Shown here piece by piece: positions 51,901 through 64,000 of a stretch of DNA of 64,000 nucleotides (position 1 is its first letter; every line of letters begins with the position of its first letter). The stretch spans positions 33,917,401 to 33,981,400 of the forward strand of contig NC_080716.1 of the NCBI RefSeq assembly GCF_019097595.1, in the 5' to 3' direction. The notes beneath the pieces are model-generated. The model was not told the DNA's origin. It made no database searches and saw only the letters and a list, made by a program, of their open reading frames with translations. The position numbers and the translations under genes were made by a program. The DNA comes from Hemibagrus wyckioides. Lineage: Eukaryota > Chordata > Actinopteri > Siluriformes > Bagridae.

Positions 51901-54900
51901 TACACACACACTCGCACACCACGTTACTAACATACACACCTATACACACACTCACACACCACGTGACTAACATACACACCTATACACACACTCACACACC
52001 ACGTGACTAACATACACACCTATACACACACTCACACACCACGTGACTAACATACACACCTATACACACACTCACACACCACGTGACTAACATACACACC
52101 TATACACACACTCACACACCACGTGACTAACATACACACCTATACACACACTCACACACCACGTGACTAACATACACACCTATACACACACTCACACACC
52201 ACGTGACTAACATACACACCTATACACACACTCACACACCACGTGACTAACATACACACCTATACACACACTCACACACCACGTGACTAACATACACACC
52301 TATACACACACTCACACACCACGTGACTAACATACACACCTATACACACACTCACACACCACGTGACTAACATACACACCTATACACACACTCACACACC
52401 AAGTGACTAACATACACACCTATACACACACTCACACACCATGTAACTAACATACACACCTATACACACACTCACACACCATGTGACTAACATACACACC
52501 TATACACACACTCACACACCACGTGACTAACATACACACCTATACACACACTCACACACCACGTGACTAACATACACACCTATACACACACTCACACACC
52601 ACATGACTAACATACACACCTATACACACACACACACACACCACGTTACTAACATACACACCTATACACACTCACACACCATGTGACTAACATACACACC
52701 TATACACACACTCACACACCACGTGACTAACATACACACCTATACACACACTCACACACCACGTGACTAACATACACACCTATACACACTCACACACACC
52801 ACGTGACTAACATACACACCTATACACACACTCACACACCACGTGACTAACATACACACCTATACACACACTCACACACCACGTGACTAACATACACACC
52901 TATACACACACTCACACACCACGTGACTAACATACACACCTATACACACACTCACACACCACGTGACTAACATACACACCTATACACACACTCACACACC
53001 ATGTGACTAACATACACACCTATACACACACTCACACACCATGTGACTAACATACACACCTATACACACTCACACACCACGTGACTAACATACACACCTA
53101 TACACACACTCACACACCACGTGACTAACATACACACCTATACACACACTCACACACCACGTGACTAACATACACACCTATACACACACTCACACACCAC
53201 GTGACTAACATACACACCTATACACACACTCACACACCATGTGACTAACATACACACCTATACACACACTCACACACCACGTGACTAACATACACACCTA
53301 TACACACACTCACACACCACGTGACTAACATACACACCTATACACACACTCACACACCACGTGACTAACATACACACCTATACACACACTCACACACCAC
53401 GTGACTAACATACACACCTATACACACACTCACACACCACGTGACTAACATACACACCTATATACACACTCACACACCACGTGACTAACATACACACCTA
53501 TACACACACTCACACACCACGTGACTAACATACACACCTATGCACACACTCACACACCACGTGACTAACATACACACCTATACACACACTCACACACCAC
53601 GTGACTAACATACACAACTTTACACACACTCACACACCACGTGACTAACATACACACCTATACACACACTCACACACCACGTGACTAACATACACACCTA
53701 TACACACACTCACACACCATGTGACTAACATACACACCTATACACACACTCACACACCATGTGACTAACATACACACCTATACACACACTCACACACCAC
53801 GTGACTAACATACACACCTATACACACACTCACACACCACGTGACTAACATACACACCTATACACACACTCACACACCACGTGACTAACATACACACCTA
53901 TACACACACTCACACACCATGTGACTAACATACACACCTATACACACACTCACACACCACGTGACTAACATACACACCTATACACACACTCACACACCAC
54001 GTGACTAACATACACACCTATACACACACTCACACACCACGTGACTAACATACACACCTATACACACACTCACACACCATGTGACTAACATACACACCTA
54101 TACACACACTCACACACCATGTGACTAACATACACACCTATACACACACTCACACACCACGTTACTAACATACACACCTATACACACACTCACACACCAC
54201 GTGACTAACATACACACCTATACACACACTCACACACCATGTGACTAACATACACACCTATACACACACTCACACACCACGTTACTAACATACACACTCT
54301 ATACACACACACTCACACACCACGTGACTAACATACACACCTATACACACTCACACACCACGTGACTAACATACACACCTATACACACACTCACACACCA
54401 CGTGACTAACATACACACCTATACACACACTCACACACCACGTGACTAACATACACACCTATACACACACTCACACACCACGTGACTAACATACACACCT
54501 ATACACACACTCACACACCACGTGACTAACATACACACCTATACACACACTCACACACCACGTGACTAACATACACACCTATACACACACTCACACACCA
54601 CGTGACTAACATACACACCTATACACACACTCACACACCATGTGACTAACATACACACCTATACACACACACACACACCATGTGACTAACATACACACCT
54701 ATACACACTCACACACACCACGTGACTAAAATACACACCTATACACACACTCACACACCACGTGACTAACATACACACCTATACACACACTCACACACCA
54801 CGTGACTAACATACACACCTATACACACACTCACACACCACGTGACTAACATACACACCTATACAGACACACTCACACACCACGTAACTAACTTACACAC

Positions 54901-57900
54901 CTATACACACACTCACACACCATGAGACTAACATACACACCTATACACACACTCACACACCACGTGTCTAACATACACACCTATACACACACTCACACAC
55001 CACGTGACTAACATACACACCTATACACACACTCACACACCACGTGACTAACATACACACCTATACACACACTCCCACACCACGTGACTAACATGCACAC
55101 CTATACACACACTCACACACCACGTGACTAACATACACACCTATACACACTCACACACCACGTGACTAACATACACACCTATACACACACTCACACACCA
55201 CGTGACTAACAAACACACCTATACACACACTCACACACCACGTGACTAACATACACACCTATACACACACTCACACACAACGTGACTAACATACACACCT
55301 ATACACACACACTCACACACCACGTGACTAACATACACACCTGCACACACTCACACCCCCCAAGACTAACATACACACTCTATACACACACTCACACACC
55401 ACGTGACTAACATACACACCTATACACACACTCACACACCACGTGACTAACATACACACCTATACACACACTCACACACCACGTGACTAACATACACACC
55501 TATACACACACTCACACACCACGTGACTAACATACACACCTATACACACACTCACACACCACGTGACTAACATACACACCTATACACACACTCACACACC
55601 ACGTGACTAACATACACACCTATACACACACACTCACACACCACGTGACTAACATACACACCTATACACACACTCACACACCACGTGACTAACATACACA
55701 CCTATACACACACTCACACACCACGTGACTAACATACACACCTATACACACACTCACACACCACGTGACTAACATACACACCTATACACACACTCACACA
55801 CCACGTGACTAACATACACACCTATACACACACTCACACACCATGTGACTAACATACACACCTATACACACACTCACACACCACGTGACTAACATACACA
55901 CCTATACACACACTCACACACCATGTGACTAACATACACACTCTTATACACACACACACACACCACGTGACTAATATACACACCTATACACACACTCACA
56001 CACCACGTGACTAACATACACACCTATACACACACTCACACACACCACGTGACTAACATACACACCTATACACACACTCACACACCACGTGACTAACATA
56101 CACACTCTATACACACTCACACACCACGTGACTAACATACACACCTATACACACACTCACACACCACGTGACTAACATACACACCTATACACACACTCAC
56201 ACACCACGTGACTAACATACACACCTATACACACACTCACACACCACGTGACTAACATACACACCTATACACACACTCACACACCACGTGACTAACATAC
56301 ACACCTATACACACACTCACACACCACGTGACTAACATACACACCTATACACACTCACACACCACGTGACTAACATACACACCTATACACACACTCACAC
56401 ACCACGTGACTAACATACACACCTATACACACACTCACACACCACGTGACTAACATACACACCTATACACACACTCACACACCACGTGACTAACATACAC
56501 ACCTATACACACACTCACACACCACGTGACTAACATACACACCTATACACACACTCACACACCACGTGACTAACATACACACCTATACACACACTCACAC
56601 ACCACGTGACTAACATACACACCTATACACACACTCACACACCACGTGACTAACATACACACCTATACACACACTCACACACCACGTGACTAACATACAC
56701 ACCTATACACACACTCACACACCACGTGACTAACATACACACCTATACACACACTTCACACACCATGTGACTAACATACACACCTATACACACACTCACA
56801 CACCACGTGACTAACACACACACCTATACACACACTCACACACCATGTGACTAACATACACACACCTATACACACACTCACACACCATGTGACTACTAAC
56901 ATACACACCTATACACACACTCACACACCACGTGACTAACATACACACCTATACACACACTCACACACCACGTGACTAACATACACACCTATACACACAC
57001 TCACACACCACGTGACTAACATACACACCTATACACACACTCACACCACGTGACTAACATACACACCTATACACACACACTCACACACCACGTGACTAAC
57101 ATAGACACCTATACACACACTCACACACCACGTGACTAACATACACACCTATACACACACTCACACACCATGTGACTAACATACACACCTATACACACAC
57201 TCACACACCATGTGACTAACATACACACCTATACACACACTCACACACCACGTTACTAACATACACACCTATACACACACTCACACACCACGTGACTAAC
57301 ATACACACCTATACACACACTCACACACCATGTGACTAACATACACACCTATACACACACTCACACACCACGTTACTAACATACACACCTATACACACAC
57401 ACTCACACACCACGTGACTAACATACACACCTATACACACACTCACACACCACGTGACTAACATACACACCTATACACACACTCACACACCACGTGACTA
57501 ACATACACACCTATACACACACTCACACACCACGTGACTAACATACACACCTATACACACACTCACACACCATGTGACTAACATACACACCTATACACAC
57601 ACTCACACACCACGTTACTAACATACACACCTATACACACACTCACACACCACGTTACTAACATACACACCTATACACACTCACACACCACATGACTAAC
57701 ATACACACCTATACACACACTCACACACCACGTGACTAACATACACACCTATACACACACTCACACACCACGTGACTAACATACACACCTATACACACAC
57801 TCACACACCACGTGACTAACATACACACCTATACACACACTCACACACACCACGTGACTAACATACACACCTATGCACACACACTCACACACCACGTGAC

Positions 57901-60900
57901 TACCATACACCCCTATACACACACTCACACACCACGTGACTAACATACACACCTATACACACACTCACACACCACGTGACTAACATACACACCTATACAC
58001 ACACTCACACACCACGTGACTCAACATACACACCTATACACACACTCACACACCATGTGACTAACATACACACCTATACACACACTCACACACCATGTGA
58101 CTAACTTACACACCTATACACACACTCACACACCACGTGACTAACATACACACCTATACACACACTCACACACCACGTTACTAACATACACACCTATACA
58201 CACACTCACACACCACGTGTGACTAACATACACACCTATAAACACACTCACACACACCACGTGACTAACATACACACCTATACACACACTCACACACCAT
58301 GTGACTAACATACACACCTATACACACACTCACACACCACGTGACTAACATACACACCTATACACACACTCACACCACGTGACTAACATACACACCTATA
58401 CACACACTCACACACCACGTGACTAACATACACACCTATACACACACTCACACACCACGTGACTAACATACACACCTATACACACACTCACACACCACGT
58501 GACTAACATACACACCTATATACACACTCACACACCACGTGACTAACATACACACCTATACACACACTCACACACCACGTGACTAACATACACACCTATA
58601 CACACACTCACACACCACGTGACTAACATACACACCTATATACACACTCACACACCACGTGACTAACATACACACCTATACACACACTCACACACCACGT
58701 GACTAACATACACACCTATACACACACTCACACACCACGTTACTAACATACACACCTATACACACACTCACACACCACGTGACTAACATACACATCTATA
58801 CACACACACACACACCACGTGACTAACATACACACCTATACACACACTCACACACCACATGACTAACATACACACCTATACACACACTCACACACCACGT
58901 GACTAACACACACCTATACACACTCACACACCACGTGACTAACATACACACCTATACACACACTCACACACCACATGACTAACATACACACCCATACACA
59001 CTCACACACCACGTGACTAACATACACACCTATACACACTCACACACCACGTGACTAACATACACACCTATACACACTCACACACCACGTGACTAACATA
59101 CACACTCACACCACGTGACTAACATACACACCTATTCACACACTCACACACCACGTGACAAACATACACACCTATACACACACTCACACACCACGTGACT
59201 AACATACACACCTATACACACTCACACACCACGTGACTAACATACACACCTATACACACACTCACACACCACGTGACTAACATACACACCTATACACACA
59301 CTCACACACCACGTGACTAACATACACACCTATACACACTCACACACCATGTGAGCTAACATAACACACCTATACACACTCACACACACCATGTGACTAA
59401 CATACACACCTATACACACACTCACACAACCACGTGACTAACATACACACCTATACACACACTCACACACCACGTGACTAACATACACACCTATACACAC
59501 ACACACCATGTGACTAACATACACAACCTATACACACTCACACACCACGTGACTAACATACACACCTATACACACACTCACACACCACGTGACTAACATA
59601 CACACCTATACACACACTCACACACCACGTGACTAACATACACACCTATACACACACTCACACACCACATGACTAACATAAACACCTATACACACACTCA
59701 CACACCACGTGACTAACATACACACCTATACACACTCACACACCACGTGACTAACATACACACCTATACACACTCACACACCACGTGACTAACATACACA
59801 CCTATACACACTCACACACCTACACGTGACTAACATACACACCTATACACACACTCACACACCACGTGACTAACATACACACCTATACACACACTCACAC
59901 ACCACGTGACTAACATTACACACCTATACACACACTCACACACCACGTGACTAACATACACACCTATACACACACACACGACGTGACTAACAAAGACACC
60001 TATACACACTCACACACCACGTGACTAACATACACACCTATACACACACCATGTGACTAACATACACACCTATACACACACTCACACCACGTGACTAACA
60101 TAGACACCTATACACACACTCACACACCATGTGACTAACATACACACCTATACACACACTCACACCACGTGACTAACATAGACACCTATACACACACACT
60201 CACACACCACGTGACTAACATAGACACCTATACACACACTCACACACCACGTGACTAACATAGACACCTATACACACACTCACACACCACGTGACTAACA
60301 TACACACCTATACACACACTCACACCACGTGACTAACATACACACCTATACACACACTCACACACCACGTGACTAACATACACACCTATACACACACTCA
60401 CACACCACGTGACTAACATACACACCTATACACACACCACGTGACTAACATACACACCTATACACACACTCACACACCATGTAACTAACATACACACCTA
60501 CACACACTCACACACCACGTGACTAACATACACACCTATACACACACTCACACACCACATGATTAACATACACACCTATACACACACACTCACACACCAT
60601 GTGACTAACATACACACCTATACACACTCACACACCATGTGACTAACATACACACCTATACACACACTCACACACCATGTGACTAACATACACACCTATA
60701 CACACACTCAACACACCATGTGACTAACATACACACCTATACACACACTCACACACCACGTTACTAACATACACACCTATACACACACTCACACACCACG
60801 TGACTAACACATACACACCTATACACACACTCACACACCACGTGACTAACATACACACCTATACACACACTCACACACCACGTGACTAACATACACACCT

Positions 60901-63900
60901 ATACACACACACTCACACACCACGTGACTAACATACACACCTATATACACTCACACACCACGTGACTAACATACACACCTATACACACACTCACACACCA
61001 TGTGACTAACATACACACCCACACTCACACACCACGTGACTAACATACACACCTATACACACACTCACACACCACGTGACTAACATACACACCTATACAC
61101 ACACTCACACACCATGTGACTAACATACACACCTATACACACACTCACACACCACGTTACTAACATACACACCTATACACACACACACACTCACACACCA
61201 CGTGACTAACATACACACCTATACACACTCACACACCACGTGACTAACATACACACCTATACACACACACTCACACACCACGTGACTAACATACACACCT
61301 ATACACACTCACACACCACGTGACTAACATACACACCTATACACACACTCACACACCACGTGACTAACATAAACACCTATACACACACTCACACACCACG
61401 TGACTAACATACACACCTATACACACTCACACACCACGTGACTAACATACACACCTATACACACACACACACCACATGACTAACATACACACCTATACAC
61501 ACACTCACACACCACGTGACTAACATACACACCTATACACACACTCACACACCACGTGACTAACATACACACCTATACACACACTCACACACCACGTGAC
61601 TAACACACACCTATACACACACTCACACACCACGTGACTAACATACACACCTATACACACACACACACCACATGACTAACATACACACCTATACACACAC
61701 ACTCACACACCACGTTACTAACATACACACCTATACACACACATACCATGTGACTAACATAACACACCTATACACACTCACGACACCACGTGACTAACAT
61801 TCACACCTATACACACACTCACACACCACGTGACTAACATACACATCTATACACACACTCAGACACCACGTGACTAACATACACCCCTATACACACACTC
61901 ACACACCACGTGACTAACATACACACCTATACACACACTCACACACCACGTGACTGACATACACACCTATACACACACTCACACACCACGTGACTAACAT
62001 ACACACCTATACACACACTCACACACCACCGTGACTAACATACACACCTATACACACTCACACACCATGTGACTAACATACACACCTATACACACTCACA
62101 CACCATGTGACTAACATACACACCTATACACACTCACACACCACGTGACTAACATACACACCTATACACACACTCACACACCACGTGACTAACATACACA
62201 CCTATACACACACTCACACACCACGTGACTAACATACACACCTATACACACACACACCATGTGACTAACATACACACCTATACACACTCACACACCACGT
62301 GCCTAACATACACACCCTATACACACACTCACACACCACGTGACTAACATACACACCTATACACACACTCACACACCACGTGACTAACATACACACCTAT
62401 ACACACACTCACACACCACGTGACTAACATACACACCTATACACACACTCACACACCACGTGACTAACAACACACCCTATACACACTCACACACACCACG
62501 TGACTAACATACACACCTATACACACTCACACACCATGTGACTAACATACACACCTCTACACACACTCACACACCACGTGACTAACATACACACCTATAC
62601 ACACACACTCACACACCACGTGACTAACATACACACCTATACACACTCACACACCACGTGACTAACATACACACCTATACACACACTCACACACCATGTG
62701 ACTAACATACACACCTATACACACACTCACACACCACGTGACTAACATACACACCTATACACACACTCACACACCACGTTACTAACATACACACCTATAC
62801 ACAACACTCACACACCACGTGGACTAACATACACACCTATACACACACTCACACACCATGTGACTAACATACACACCTATACACACACTCCACACACCCA
62901 CGTTACTAACATACACACCTATACACACACACTCACACACCACGTGACTAACATACACACCTATACACACACTCACACACCACGTGACTAACATACACAC
63001 CTATACACACTCACACACCACGTGACTAACATACACACCTATACACACTCACACACCACGTGACTAACATACACACCTATACACACACTCACACACCATG
63101 TGACTAACATACACACCTATACACACACTCACACACCATGTGACTAACATACACACCTATACACACACTCACACACCACGTTACTAACATACACACCTAT
63201 ACACACACACACCATGTGACTAACATACACACCTATACACACTCACACACCACGTGACTAACATACACACCTATACACACACTCACACACCACGTGACTA
63301 ACATACACACCTATACACACACTCACACACCACGTGACTAACATACACACCTATACACACACTCACACACCACGTGACTAACATACACACCTATGCACAC
63401 ACTCACACACCACGTGACTAACATACACACCTATACACACACTCACACACCACGTGACTAACATACACACCTATACACACACTCACACACCACGTGACTA
63501 ACATACACACCTATACACACACTCACACACCACGTGACTAAACATACACACCTATACACACTCACACACCATGTGACTAACATACACACCTATACACACT
63601 CACACACCATGTGACTAACATACACACCTATACACACTCACACACCACGTGACTAACATACACACCTATACACACACTCACACACCACGTGACTAACATA
63701 CACACCTATACACACACTCACACACCACGTGACTAACATACACACCTATACACACACTCACACACCACGTGACTAACATACACACCTATACACACACACA
63801 CCATGTGACTAACATACACACCTATACACACTCACACACCACGTGACTAACATACACACCTATACACACACTCACACACCACGTGACTAACATACACACC

Positions 63901-64000
63901 TATACACACACTCACACACCACGTGGACTAACATACACACCTATACACACACTCACACACCACGTGACTAACATACACACCTATACACACACACACCACG
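42941..64000. repeat. 40-bp satellite array with an E-box in most units (at least 21 kb)
   Basis: The step is 40 bp (three units per 120 bp near the left edge), giving about 526 unit-lengths in the window. The array runs off the right edge. The core is CACACCACGTGACTAACATA and the rest is CA/TA-rich. CACGTG is the canonical E-box bound by USF, MYC/MAX and MITF/TFE factors. Variants are CATGTG, CACATG, CACGTT and rarer CACCTG. Units with 2-6 bp gained or lost in the CA part are common. On this strand G occurs almost only in CACGTGAC. It lies in the gene B intron after D2 and has no credible coding frame. Confidence 0.97.

Noticed and set aside
42941..64000. Regular repeat spacing considered as a CRISPR array or coding tandem repeat
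   Set aside because: There are no distinct spacers, the genome is eukaryotic, and the 40-bp step shifts the frame with each unit.

Overview
This window is vertebrate nuclear DNA, most likely from a teleost fish. It has spliced genes with phase-1 immunoglobulin (Ig) domain exons, a dense load of fish-type mobile elements (Rex1/Babar-like, RTE-like and L1/Tx1-like LINEs, Tc1-like and hAT DNA transposons, a Ty3/gypsy remnant) and many micro- and minisatellites. The Ig exons resemble the leukocyte immune-type receptor / Fc-receptor-like families of teleosts such as catfishes. The species cannot be fixed from sequence alone.

Layout on the + strand. (1) 1633-13839: the 3' part of an inhibitory-type Ig-superfamily receptor, gene A. 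It has four Ig exons, one transmembrane exon and a tail spread over five small exons carrying four tyrosine motifs, two of them good ITIM/ITSM-like matches. The stop codon is the first codon of a separate last exon. The 5' end lies outside the window. (2) 13840-17550: gene A 3'UTR with a GATA array, a LINE fragment that has grown a 34-bp minisatellite, and a probable solo LTR. (3) 17602-17632: a signal-peptide leader exon with no visible downstream partner nearby. (4) 20987-26111: a three-level nest, Tc1-like element interrupted by a hAT element interrupted by a Rex1-type LINE. (5) 26790-28600: a 45-bp minisatellite open on both strands, then a GC-box/NRF1-type region that may be a promoter. 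(6) 29088-42772: the 5' part of a second receptor, gene B. A leader exon whose 222-bp surroundings are almost identical to those at 17602 is followed by an 11.7-kb intron of decayed repeat units and insertions, then leader exon 2, Ig D1 and Ig D2. (7) 42941-64000: about 21 kb of one 40-bp tandem repeat, starting 168 bp after gene B's D2 donor and running off the window. Most units carry the E-box CACGTG.

Genes A and B are tandem paralogues. Their D2 exons share a block of 33 identical residues, and the introns just upstream of D2 still align. All coding exons seen are phase 1 at both ends, apart from the last coding exon of gene A, so domains and tyrosine modules could be exchanged without frame damage. 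No CRISPR array, operon, rRNA, tRNA or complete autonomous transposon was seen. The points most worth a second look are the E-box satellite inside the gene B intron, the duplicated leader exons, and the datable transposon nests.
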